48,564 nucleotides of DNA from positions 1 through 48,564 of the forward strand of contig CAMXSN010000009.1 of assembly GCA_947246685.1 (NCBI GenBank). The letters run 5' to 3'. This stretch comes from an uncultured Clostridia bacterium (GTDB taxonomy: Bacteria > Bacillota > Clostridia > Christensenellales > UBA3700). Below, piece after piece: positions 27,002-35,306 of this stretch; the stretch's first letter is position 1; every line of letters starts with the position of its first letter. Position numbers and translations under genes: made by a program. Under the pieces are notes generated by a model. That model did not search any database, was not told the DNA's origin, and saw only the letters and a program-made list of their open reading frames with translations.

Positions 27002-27571
27002 ATGGACAAAACCAAGAAAGACAGGAGATTCAAACGCACTCAGCAGCAGTTGCTGTGCGCGCTTAAAGAACTTATCAATACCAAAAGCATCGTCAATATT
27101 TCCGTACGGGAATTGGCGGAGCTTGCCGACGTCAACAGGGCGACTTTCTATCTGCATTATCGCGACCCTTACGATATGTTAGAGCAGATAGGCAACGAAT
27201 TCATAGAAAATATGAAGACTATTCTCGTCAAGGACAACGAGAGTTTTAATCCTGCTAAGAGTTTTGTCAATCTATATAAATTTGTCAAAGAAAATTACGA
27301 TATAGCATATATTCTTTTCAGCCCCAATTGCGACAGCGGTTTTGGAAGACATTTGGAAAAGTCTTTGGAAAAATTCTGTTTTGACAGTTGGATAGTCAAG
27401 GCAAAAGACGATAATTCCCGTCAATGCGATTATTTCAGCGTATATTTGGTAGCGGGTATAACGGCGCTTCTTGAGAAGTGGGTGTTTGACGGATTTGTCG
27501 AGACTCCGGAGGAAATGGCGAAACTTTCTCAGTATTTTATGATGTACGGCGGCAAGCAGTTTTGGGAATAA
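27002..27571 (+). CDS. TetR/AcrR-family transcriptional regulator
   Basis: A 189-residue regulator. The N-terminal helix-turn-helix is clear: RRFKRTQQQLLCALKELINTKS, then ISVRELAELADVNRATFYLHY (about residues 40-60), the last part being the TetR recognition-helix signature. The C-terminal ligand domain (about 75-189) resembles the TetR_C_8 type found in many Clostridia. The start at 27002 is set by GGGAGGG at 26988-26994. It is divergent from the glycosyltransferase/acyltransferase operon and convergent with a MATE exporter, so either could be its target; the divergent layout favours the lipid operon. Confidence 0.88.
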   Translation: MDKTKKDRRFKRTQQQLLCALKELINTKSIVNISVRELAELADVNRATFYLHYRDPYDMLEQIGNEFIENMKTILVKDNESFNPAKSFVNLYKFVKENYDIAYILFSPNCDSGFGRHLEKSLEKFCFDSWIVKAKDDNSRQCDYFSVYLVAGITALLEKWVFDGFVETPEEMAKLSQYFMMYGGKQFWE

Positions 27572-27589
27572 TAAACGTTGAACAAACGC

Positions 27590-27619
27590 AATCGGCGGCG
27601 ATTTCTATCGCCGCCGATT
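27590..27619. terminator. bidirectional terminator between tetR-type gene and MATE gene
   Basis: Perfect 12-bp stem aatcggcggcga (27590-27601) / tcgccgccgatt (27608-27619), 6-base loop, followed by ttt. It lies between the convergent gene ends. Confidence 0.8.
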
Positions 27620-27636
27620 TGCAATTATTCGCGCCG

Positions 27637-29055
27637 TTACAGTTTTTTGGACGCCGTCCTTACCCATCGTTTGGAGAAAAAGAAAATCAGCGATACCGCG
27701 GCGCCGAGCGCCCAACCTATAGGCCAGCTCCACCATATGGATACGTATCCTAGGTGCATAACTTTGACAAAAAGGAAACTCAGTCCTACGCGTATCGCAA
27801 GATCCGTCATAGTGCTTGTAGTGAATCCCGCCATATCTCCCGCGCCTCTAATAAATCCGTCGATAATTATTTTTAAGCAAACCACGATGTAGAACGGCGC
27901 AAGTATATAGAGAAATTGCGCTCCTATGGAGACGATTTGTTCGTTATTGTCGTCTAGGAAAACGGAAATAAGCTGTTTTGCTAAGCCTAGATATATGGCG
28001 GTAGAAACAGCCGCAACCGCAAGCACGCTTATCACGCCGTTTTTCAGTCCCTGCCGCGCGCGATCTAGTTGACGGGCGCCGATATTTTGAGACGTAAAAG
28101 TTGCCATTGCGTTGGAGATAGTTAGAAATACCGAGATTATTATAAAGTTCACTTTGAAAGCCGAACCGTATGCCGCTACCAGATTTGCGTCGCCGAATGA
28201 ATTGACGAGCCCTTGCATAAACAGCTGACCGATGGACACGGTGGAATTTTGCAATATGCTCGGCAGCGACATCAGCATTATGCCAGACCATGCAGACAGA
28301 GAAAAGGCTTTGTTCTCCAATAATTTAGGCGTCTTTATAAGTTTTCGGTCGGGGCTTTCTGGCGAATCGCAGTTTTTTGGGAGCTTAGTCAGATTAAAAA
28401 CAAGCGCGAGCAGGGATATGACGCTGGCGATGCCTTGCGCGATAAAAGTCCCCCAAGCAAGTCCTTTTACTCCCATGTCGAAACGCTTGACGAATAGGAT
28501 ATCGATTGCAACGTTGAAGACGGTGGAAAATATGAGCAAAAACAAAGGAGTCTTTGAATTTCCCAAAGCCTGAAAAATAGAACTTACTACGTTGTATAGG
28601 AAGAGAAATATCAGACCGTAAACGTATATCTGCAGATAATCTACGCTTTTGGCAAATACGCTTTGTCCCAAATCTTCGGAGTTCATCAGCGAAAGCAGCG
28701 GAGATGCGGTAAATATGCCGACGACTGTGAAAATCGCCGCAAAGAAAGCTATGTTTATCAATGCTGTTAAGATAGCAGTTTTTGCCCGCGAATAGTTTTT
28801 GGATCCGAAAATTCTGGATATGACGACGCTGCCGCCCACTCCGAAACCGTTGCCGACAGATATGAATACGACCGTAACGGGATACGCGGCGTTGACCGCC
28901 GCAAGGGCTTGTCCGGAATCGTGGATAAAATTGCCGGCGATAAGGCTGTCGGCTATATTGTAGAATTGCTGAAAGAGTACGGAAATTATCATCGGTATGG
29001 CAAAAGCGTAGAGAACTTTGACGGGTTTGCCCACGGACATATCTTTGGTTGCCAT
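27637..29055 (-). CDS. MATE-family efflux transporter
   Basis: A 472-residue multidrug/toxin extrusion-type exporter with about twelve membrane helices. Family features include the N-terminal GKPVKVLYAFAIPMIISVLFQQFYNIADS, with the conserved helix-1 motif, and the DxxxVxRxFG-like region ISRIFGSKNYSRAK after VVIS. A second half repeats the fold (ILQNSTVSIGQLFMQGLVNSFG). It probably uses an ion gradient to export cationic compounds. The start at 29055 follows GGAGG six bases away; an upstream extension of the frame lacks family sequence. It is transcribed alone. Confidence 0.9.
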   Translation of the reverse strand: MATKDMSVGKPVKVLYAFAIPMIISVLFQQFYNIADSLIAGNFIHDSGQALAAVNAAYPVTVVFISVGNGFGVGGSVVISRIFGSKNYSRAKTAILTALINIAFFAAIFTVVGIFTASPLLSLMNSEDLGQSVFAKSVDYLQIYVYGLIFLFLYNVVSSIFQALGNSKTPLFLLIFSTVFNVAIDILFVKRFDMGVKGLAWGTFIAQGIASVISLLALVFNLTKLPKNCDSPESPDRKLIKTPKLLENKAFSLSAWSGIMLMSLPSILQNSTVSIGQLFMQGLVNSFGDANLVAAYGSAFKVNFIIISVFLTISNAMATFTSQNIGARQLDRARQGLKNGVISVLAVAAVSTAIYLGLAKQLISVFLDDNNEQIVSIGAQFLYILAPFYIVVCLKIIIDGFIRGAGDMAGFTTSTMTDLAIRVGLSFLFVKVMHLGYVSIWWSWPIGWALGAAVSLIFFFSKRWVRTASKKL

Positions 29056-29194
29056 ATAATGCCTCCGAGGGAGAATAGAGGAGAAATTGCGATTGCGGTA
29101 ACTCTCCTTTGATTCGCCATATAAGTTATACTCCAAGCTCCGAATAATTGCAACGTAATTGTCAAAAAAATTTGATATTTTCACAGAATCGGTA

Positions 29195-29223
29195 TTGTAT
29201 ATTAAAAAAATATATGGTATAAT
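29195..29223 (+). promoter_or_regulatory. glgB promoter
   Basis: TTGTAT (29195-29200), 17-base spacer, perfect TATAAT (29218-29223) preceded by TGG, an extended -10. The predicted start is near 29230, only about 25 bases before the glgB start codon. Confidence 0.65.
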
Positions 29224-29254
29224 TTGGATAAGTATGAAAAAGGAGAGGAAATAG

Positions 29255-31153
29255 TTGGATAAAAAGATACCGGTTTACCTATTTCACGAAGGTACTAATT
29301 ATGAGGCGTACAAGTTTATGTCGCCGCATCAGACCGCAAGAGACGGCAGAGAAGGATGGGTGTTCAGGACTTGGGCGCCCAACGCTAAATCGGTGAGCGT
29401 AGTCGGAGATTTCAACGACTGGGACAGAGAAAAACATCCGATGGAAAAGATCAGCGGAGGTATCTGGGAGACGTTCGTCGAGGGATTGAAGATATACGAT
29501 ATTTACAAATACAGCGTAGAGACGCCGGAGGGCAGGCTGAGACTCAAGGCTGATCCTTATGCCAGACACAGCGAGACCTCTCCCGCCAACGCGTCCAAAC
29601 TGTATAAGTCGCAATTCAAGTGGACGGATAAGGCTTGGCTTGCGGAGCGCGAGAAATTCGATGCTTTCCGTTCGCCGATCAATATATACGAACTTCACGT
29701 GGGCAGTTGGAAGAGATATGCCGACGGAAATATACTTAATTACCGCGATCTTGCGGACGAACTCGTGTCCTACGTCAAACAAATGGGATATACTCACATA
29801 GAGATACTTCCCGTGTCGGAATATCCTTACGAGGGCAGCTGGGGCTATCAGGTGAGCGGAATGTTTGCTCCCACGTCAAGATACGGCGCTCCAGATGATT
29901 TCAAATATTTTATCAATAAATGTCACAAGAATAAGATCGGAGTAATACTCGATTGGGTGTGCGCGCACTTCCCGAAAGACGGGTTCGGTCTGTACGAATT
30001 CGACGGCACTCCCTGTTATGAATATTCCGACCCGCTTAAACAGGAACATAAAGAATGGGGTACGAGAGTATTTGATTACGGCAAAAACGAAGTGCGGTCT
30101 TTTCTCATTTCTTCGGCGGATTTTTGGGTGAGCGAATATCATCTCGACGGCATAAGAGTAGACGCTGTGGCGTCAATGCTCTATCTCGATTACGACAGAA
30201 GAGACGGCGAATGGCGTCCCAACGCGTTCGGCGGAAACTACAATCTCGAGGCAATAGATTTTCTCAAAAAGCTCAACGCTCATATGTTGACGAAATATAA
30301 GGGACTTTTGATGGTAGCCGAAGAATCCACGGCTTTTCCCAACGTCACCAAACCCGACGGATTGGGATTCAATTTCAAATGGAATATGGGCTGGATGAAC
30401 GATATGCTCAGTTACGTATCGCTAGATCCTTTTTTTAGAAAAGACAATCACAACAAAATTACTTTTTCGATAACTTACGCTTACAGCGAGAATTATATTT
30501 TGCCGCTTTCTCACGACGAAGTTGTGCACGGCAAGTGCTCGCTCCTCAACAGGATGCCCGGCGCGTATATGGATAAATTCAACGGACTTAAAGCGTTCTT
30601 CGGTTATACTATGGCGCATCCCGGCAAAAAGTTGCTGTTTATGGGAGGAGAGTTCGGACAGTTTATAGAATGGGATTATAAAAAGCAGCTCGATTGGTTC
30701 CTGCTCGATTACGATTCGCATAACAATCTGCACAAGTTTGTCAAGGATCTCAACGCATATTATCTCAACAATAGAGAGATGTATTATCTCGACACCACCT
30801 ACGACGGATTTAAGTGGATATGCGTTGACGACAATACGCAGAATATAGTTTCGTTTATTCGCAGCGACGGCGAGGGAAATTACACTATAGCCGTGGTAAA
30901 TTTTTCTCCCGTGCAGAGAGAGGGATACCGTATGGGCGTGCCGGAGCGAAGAGTTTATAGGGTCGCGCTCAACAGCGACGATAAGAAATACGGCGGCAGC
31001 AGTCCCGACAAAATCAATTTTACTGCCGTAAAAGGCGATATGCACGGATATCCGTATTACGTGGAGATGACGATACCCGGCAATAGCGTTATGTATATCA
31101 CGCCCGCAAGGAAGATGAAAAAACAGGCTAAACAGGCAGATAACGAGGAATAA
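29255..31153 (+). CDS. glgB: 1,4-alpha-glucan branching enzyme
   Basis: A 632-residue GH13 branching enzyme that adds alpha-1,6 branches to glycogen. An N-terminal CBM48 domain (WVFRTWAPNAKSVSVVGDFNDW, about residues 30-50) is followed by the catalytic barrel. Catalytic residues: Asp303 in DGIRVDAV, Glu356/357 in VAEESTAFP, and Asp421 in LSHDEVVHGK. The length fits the shorter GlgB class with one CBM48. Translation starts at TTG 29255 with GGAGAGG six bases upstream. An in-frame ATG at 29234 is separated from it by a TAG stop and would encode only six codons. It is the first gene of the glycogen block. Confidence 0.96.
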   Translation: MDKKIPVYLFHEGTNYEAYKFMSPHQTARDGREGWVFRTWAPNAKSVSVVGDFNDWDREKHPMEKISGGIWETFVEGLKIYDIYKYSVETPEGRLRLKADPYARHSETSPANASKLYKSQFKWTDKAWLAEREKFDAFRSPINIYELHVGSWKRYADGNILNYRDLADELVSYVKQMGYTHIEILPVSEYPYEGSWGYQVSGMFAPTSRYGAPDDFKYFINKCHKNKIGVILDWVCAHFPKDGFGLYEFDGTPCYEYSDPLKQEHKEWGTRVFDYGKNEVRSFLISSADFWVSEYHLDGIRVDAVASMLYLDYDRRDGEWRPNAFGGNYNLEAIDFLKKLNAHMLTKYKGLLMVAEESTAFPNVTKPDGLGFNFKWNMGWMNDMLSYVSLDPFFRKDNHNKITFSITYAYSENYILPLSHDEVVHGKCSLLNRMPGAYMDKFNGLKAFFGYTMAHPGKKLLFMGGEFGQFIEWDYKKQLDWFLLDYDSHNNLHKFVKDLNAYYLNNREMYYLDTTYDGFKWICVDDNTQNIVSFIRSDGEGNYTIAVVNFSPVQREGYRMGVPERRVYRVALNSDDKKYGGSSPDKINFTAVKGDMHGYPYYVEMTIPGNSVMYITPARKMKKQAKQADNEE

Positions 31154-31231
31154 CGCTTATCGGTAATAAAAAGTCGTCTGTCGAAAATATATTATTTAAG
31201 AATGATTATTCGTTGCAATTAAGGAGGGAAA

Positions 31232-32425
31232 ATGTATACTAACAAAAAAGAATGCGTAGCGATGCTTTTGGCCGGCGGACAAGGCACAAGATTATATTCG
31301 CTCACCAGAGATCTGGCAAAGCCGGCGGTGTCGTTCGGCGGAAAGTACAGAATTATAGACTTTCCGTTGTCCAACTGCATAAATTCCAACATAGATACGA
31401 TAGGAGTTCTCACTCAGTACAAGCCGTTCGACCTCAATCAATATATCGGCAACGGACAGCCTTGGGATTTGGACAGGCTCAACGGAGGCGTATTCGTACT
31501 GCCGCCGTATATGAAAGGCGAGACTTCCGATTGGTACAAAGGCACTGCCAACGCAATATATCAGAATATAGAATTTGTGGACAAGTTTTCTCCCGAATAC
31601 GTTCTCGTACTATCGGGCGATCATATCTATAAGATGGATTATTCGCAGATGCTTGCTTATCACAAAGACAAGGGCGCGGATTGCACGATTGCGGTAATCA
31701 ACGTGTCTTTGGAAGAAGCGTCGCGTTTTGGCATAATGAACACCAATCCCGACAATTCGGTATATGAGTTTGCAGAGAAACCCAAGCATCCCAAGAGCAC
31801 CAACGCTTCTATGGGTATATACATATTCAATTGGGCAAAACTGAGAAAGTATCTTATAGAAGACGAAGAAGATAAGACGTCTCAGAACGATTTCGGTAAA
31901 AACATTATTCCCAAGATGCTCGCCGACGGGCAGAAGCTTTTTGCATACAATTTCTCGGGATATTGGAAGGACGTGGGTACTATATCATCACTTTGGGAAG
32001 CCAATATGGACGTACTGGATCCGTCCAGCGGAATTAATCTCGACGACAGCAGCTGGAAGATATATGCGAGAAATACTGCGGAGCCTCCGCATTACGTGGG
32101 CAAGGACGCCGTAATATGTAATTCTTTGATCACAGAAGGTTGCAATATCAACGGCAAAGTAAGCAACAGCGTGTTATCCACAGGCGTCGAAATATGCGAA
32201 GGCGCAGTCGTGGAGGATTGCAATATTATGCCCGGCGCAAAAATTTGCAAAGGAGCTGTGGTCAAATATGCTATAATCGGCAATAATGCCGTAGTAGGCG
32301 AAAACGCCGTAGTAGGCGAAAAACAGGACGGTATGGTAGACGGACAGTGGCAAATCACCGTCGTAGGTCCGAATGCGAAAGTCGAGCCGAATCAGGTCGT
32401 GCCGGTTAAGGCTATGGTAGATTAA
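31232..32425 (+). CDS. glgC: glucose-1-phosphate adenylyltransferase, catalytic subunit
   Basis: A 397-residue enzyme that makes ADP-glucose from ATP and glucose-1-phosphate, the committed step of bacterial glycogen synthesis. The nucleotide-binding motif [14 protein letters not shown] (about residues 10-23) and [19 protein letters not shown] are intact. KDVGT and the C-terminal left-handed beta-helix (hexapeptide-like repeats from about residue 290) are present. AAGGAGGG precedes the ATG. glgD follows 13 bases after the stop, and the two products form the GlgC/GlgD complex known from Bacillota. Confidence 0.96.
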   Translation: MYTNKKECVAMLLAGGQGTRLYSLTRDLAKPAVSFGGKYRIIDFPLSNCINSNIDTIGVLTQYKPFDLNQYIGNGQPWDLDRLNGGVFVLPPYMKGETSDWYKGTANAIYQNIEFVDKFSPEYVLVLSGDHIYKMDYSQMLAYHKDKGADCTIAVINVSLEEASRFGIMNTNPDNSVYEFAEKPKHPKSTNASMGIYIFNWAKLRKYLIEDEEDKTSQNDFGKNIIPKMLADGQKLFAYNFSGYWKDVGTISSLWEANMDVLDPSSGINLDDSSWKIYARNTAEPPHYVGKDAVICNSLITEGCNINGKVSNSVLSTGVEICEGAVVEDCNIMPGAKICKGAVVKYAIIGNNAVVGENAVVGEKQDGMVDGQWQITVVGPNAKVEPNQVVPVKAMVD

Positions 32426-32438
32426 GGAGGGGAAAGAT

Positions 32439-33551
32439 ATGAATAACGCTATGAGTATAATTTTCGCAAGCGACCATGAGTCCAAACTCAATGAGCTTAC
32501 CTTGCACCGTACGTCGGCGTCTTTGCCCGTATACGGCAGATACAGATGCATAGACTTCGCTCTTTCCAATCTCGTCAATTCTTCGATTACGACGATAGGT
32601 ATAATAACGAGAAGCAACTATTCTTCGCTGATGGATCATATCCGAATGGGCAGAGACTGGGATCTCAACAGAAAAAACAGCGGTATCGCGGTTTTCCCGC
32701 CGTACGCGTCCAACACGTCCAGAAATGTGTTTAAGGGCAAGATCGAAGCGCTGTACGGTATATTGGATTACATAGAAAACTCCGACGACGAATACGTCAT
32801 CGTTACCAACAGCAACATAATCGCAAGTATAGATTTCGACGATGTATACGAAGCGCACGTTCAAAGCGGCGCGGATATAACGGTGCTGACTTATAACGCT
32901 CATCCGACAACTTCGAGAAGAGTTCTTGTCGAGAGCGATTTGAGCGGAAGAATCAGAGGAATGAGAATAACTCAGTCGGCAAGCGACGAACTTTGCGAGA
33001 TAGGGCTGTACTGTTATATGTTCAACAGAAAGCAGTTGATAAGATTGATATCCGACAGTTACGAGAGAGGCAAGATCGATTTGGAGAAAGACATTTTGCA
33101 AGCCAATCTCGACAATCTCAAAATTCATGCATATAAAGTAAAGGGACACGCCGCGCTTATCGACGACGTAAAATCCTATTATCGGGAAAGCATGGCGGTG
33201 CTTGACAGTCAGATCCGCAACAGCTTGTTCTACAGCGTAGGCAAAGTGTTTACAAAAGTTAAAGACAGCGTACCCACGAGATATTGCGAAGGCGCGGAGG
33301 TGGTCGATTCGTTGATCGCCGACGGCTGTAAGATAAACGGCAAGGTGGAAAATTCCATACTTTTCCGCGGAGTCGTTGTAGAGGAAGGCGCCGTGATAAA
33401 AAACAGTATAGTAATGGAAGGCGGCAAGATAATGAAAGGATCGCGTCTCAACTATGCCATTACCGACAAAGACGTGACGGTGACCGAAGACAAATCGCTC
33501 AGCGGCTCGGAAAATTATCCTGTTGTAGTAGTCAAGAATAAGACGGTTTGA
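32439..33551 (+). CDS. glgD: glucose-1-phosphate adenylyltransferase subunit GlgD
   Basis: A 370-residue non-catalytic or regulatory partner of GlgC. It keeps the overall fold, including YGRYRCIDFALSNLVNS, GRDWDLNRKNSGIAVFPPYA and a C-terminal beta-helix. The N-terminal GGxGxRL nucleotide motif is missing (SIIFASDHESKLNELT instead), as is usual for GlgD. The pair gives the enzyme its activity and allosteric behaviour in related Bacillota. AAGGAGGGG lies before the ATG. Its stop codon is inside the loop of a hairpin that separates it from glgA. Confidence 0.93.
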   Translation: MNNAMSIIFASDHESKLNELTLHRTSASLPVYGRYRCIDFALSNLVNSSITTIGIITRSNYSSLMDHIRMGRDWDLNRKNSGIAVFPPYASNTSRNVFKGKIEALYGILDYIENSDDEYVIVTNSNIIASIDFDDVYEAHVQSGADITVLTYNAHPTTSRRVLVESDLSGRIRGMRITQSASDELCEIGLYCYMFNRKQLIRLISDSYERGKIDLEKDILQANLDNLKIHAYKVKGHAALIDDVKSYYRESMAVLDSQIRNSLFYSVGKVFTKVKDSVPTRYCEGAEVVDSLIADGCKINGKVENSILFRGVVVEEGAVIKNSIVMEGGKIMKGSRLNYAITDKDVTVTEDKSLSGSENYPVVVVKNKTV

Positions 33552-33586
33552 TTGACCGTCTTTGCCACGCGGCAGATTTTGCCGCG
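33540..33586 (+). promoter_or_regulatory. two tandem hairpins between glgD and glgA
   Basis: Hairpin 1: aagacggt (33540-33547) / accgtctt (33555-33562), with the glgD TGA stop in or next to the loop. Hairpin 2: cgcggca (33568-33574) / tgccgcg (33580-33586). Neither is followed by a long T-tract. They could set mRNA stability or partial termination inside the operon. Confidence 0.5.
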
Positions 33587-33614
33587 CACAATTCACTCTA
33601 AAGGAGATTATATT

Positions 33615-35114
33615 ATGGCGACTCAAACAAAGACCAAGAAGACGGCTGCGTCTCAAAAAGCGGCAAAATCGGAACAAACGGATTTTGATAAAAAAATTTT
33701 ATTTGTCGCGTCAGAAGCCGTGCCGTTTATAAAAACTGGCGGACTTGCCGACGTAGCGGGAGCTTTGCCCAAAGCGTTGGTAGATAAAGGCGTGGATTGC
33801 AGAGTAATTCTTCCGCTTTATATGGATATCAAGCAGGAATTGAGAGACAACATGAAGTTTGTGGGTAATCTGTATACCAATCTCTCTTGGCGTTATCAGT
33901 ACTGCGGACTTTTTACAGCCGTATACGAAGGCGTAACGTATTATTTTATTGACAACGAGTTTTATTTCAAAAGGAGCGGGCTGTACGGCTATTACGACGA
34001 CGGAGAGAGATTTGCTTTTTTCTCCAAAGCAGTGCTGGAATGCATCAAACTGATGGACGGATTCACGCCCGATATTATTCACGCTAACGATTGGCAGAGC
34101 GCATTGATTCCGGTATTTCTGGACGTATTCTTCAGGGGCGACGACAGATACAAGTATATCAAAACGGTCTACACTATTCACAATATCGAATTTCAGGGAA
34201 GATACAGCGGATTTATGGTGGGCGACGTGCTCGGGCTGCCTGATTGGGCAAGGGAATACGTTGATTACTCGGGCGACGTCAACTATATGAAAGGCGGCAT
34301 AGAGAGAGCCAACAAGGTTACGACCGTTTCGCAGACCTACGCGGGAGAAATTCTCAATGCTTATTACGGTTACGGTATGAACAACATACTCGTCAACAGA
34401 CAGTATAAACTCTCCGGTATTATCAACGGTATCGACGTCGACGCCAACGATCCCAAGACGGATAAATACGCTTATACAAATTACGATCTAGCTTCTTTTG
34501 GCGATAAGGTTAAAAACAAGCTCGCTTTCCAAGAAGCGCTGGGACTTCCCGTAGGAGCGGATATTCCAATGATAGGTATGGTCGGCAGACTTACTCATCA
34601 GAAGGGCTTGGATCTACTTGCGCCAATATTGACGAGAATACTCGATATGGGAGTGCAGCTTGTCATACTCGGCACGGGCGATTACAAATACGAAGAGATG
34701 CTCAGAAGCGTTCAGAGCAGATATCCCGGAAATTTGCGCGCATTGATTACTTTTTCGGGAGATTTGGCAGGCAAGATTTATTGCTCGAGCGATATGTTCC
34801 TTATGCCTTCAAAATTCGAGCCGTGCGGGTTGTCGCAGATGATAGCTATGAGATACGGCGCTCTTCCGATAGTCAGAGAGACGGGCGGACTTAAAGACAC
34901 CGTCATACCTTACGACTACACGACGGGCAAAGGCACGGGATTTACCTTCTATTCTTACAACGCGTTCGACTTGCTCAATGCCGTGGAAAGGGCGGTAGGC
35001 ATGTATAGAGACTATAAAGAAGATTGGAATAAAATCGTTAAAAACGCAATGACGCAGGATTTCAGTTGGAAAAATATATCCGACAGATATATAGATTTGT
35101 ACAAACAGTTGTAA
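33615..35114 (+). CDS. glgA: glycogen synthase (ADP-glucose type, GT5)
   Basis: A 499-residue GT5 synthase that extends alpha-1,4-glucan chains from ADP-glucose. The substrate-binding motif KTGGLADVAGALPKAL is at about residues 43-58. The C-terminal half has GMVGRLTHQKGLDLL and the motif PSKFEPCGLSQMIAMRYG with the catalytic Glu. Unlike most GlgA, which start directly at KILFVASE, this one has about 27 extra N-terminal residues rich in Lys, Thr and Ala. The start at 33615 follows AAGGAG (33601-33606) at eight bases; the open frame upstream overlaps the hairpins and is not supported. Confidence 0.96.
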   Translation: MATQTKTKKTAASQKAAKSEQTDFDKKILFVASEAVPFIKTGGLADVAGALPKALVDKGVDCRVILPLYMDIKQELRDNMKFVGNLYTNLSWRYQYCGLFTAVYEGVTYYFIDNEFYFKRSGLYGYYDDGERFAFFSKAVLECIKLMDGFTPDIIHANDWQSALIPVFLDVFFRGDDRYKYIKTVYTIHNIEFQGRYSGFMVGDVLGLPDWAREYVDYSGDVNYMKGGIERANKVTTVSQTYAGEILNAYYGYGMNNILVNRQYKLSGIINGIDVDANDPKTDKYAYTNYDLASFGDKVKNKLAFQEALGLPVGADIPMIGMVGRLTHQKGLDLLAPILTRILDMGVQLVILGTGDYKYEEMLRSVQSRYPGNLRALITFSGDLAGKIYCSSDMFLMPSKFEPCGLSQMIAMRYGALPIVRETGGLKDTVIPYDYTTGKGTGFTFYSYNAFDLLNAVERAVGMYRDYKEDWNKIVKNAMTQDFSWKNISDRYIDLYKQL

Positions 35115-35185
35115 ATGTTATACAAAAACCTGTAAAAATTTATAAAATATTAATTTATTATAAAAAATCTCAATTTATAATATAT

Positions 35186-35218
35186 TTTGTAGCAAAAAAT
35201 AAATGTATATGATATAAT
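35186..35218 (+). promoter_or_regulatory. glgP promoter with a TTTGTAGCAAAAA box
   Basis: TTTGTAGCAAAAA (35186-35198), 14 bases, then TATAAT (35213-35218) preceded by TGA. TAGCAA (35190-35195) sits at the right distance (17) for a -35. The same box with identical spacing precedes pfkA. The bases before it (about 35120-35185) are very AT-rich. Confidence 0.6.
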
Positions 35219-35235
35219 TTTAACGTGCAAGTTTT

Positions 35236-35279
35236 GTCTGGCGGCTGAGAAAACGCCGTCGGACGTACTTTGCGAAGTA
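35236..35279 (+). promoter_or_regulatory. hairpins in the glgP leader
   Basis: ggcg (35240-35243) can pair with cgcc (35254-35257), with possible outer gtc/gac pairing, and tactt (35266-35270) pairs with aagta (35275-35279) around tgcg. They lie between the predicted transcription start and the ribosome site. No known riboswitch is recognised. Confidence 0.35.
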
Positions 35280-35306
35280 TAAATAATTATATTTTCGGAG
35301 AAATTA

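Noticed and set aside
32412..33677. Open frame of 421 codons antisense to glgD
   Set aside because: Antisense shadow covering the intact glgD; no credible start or domain.
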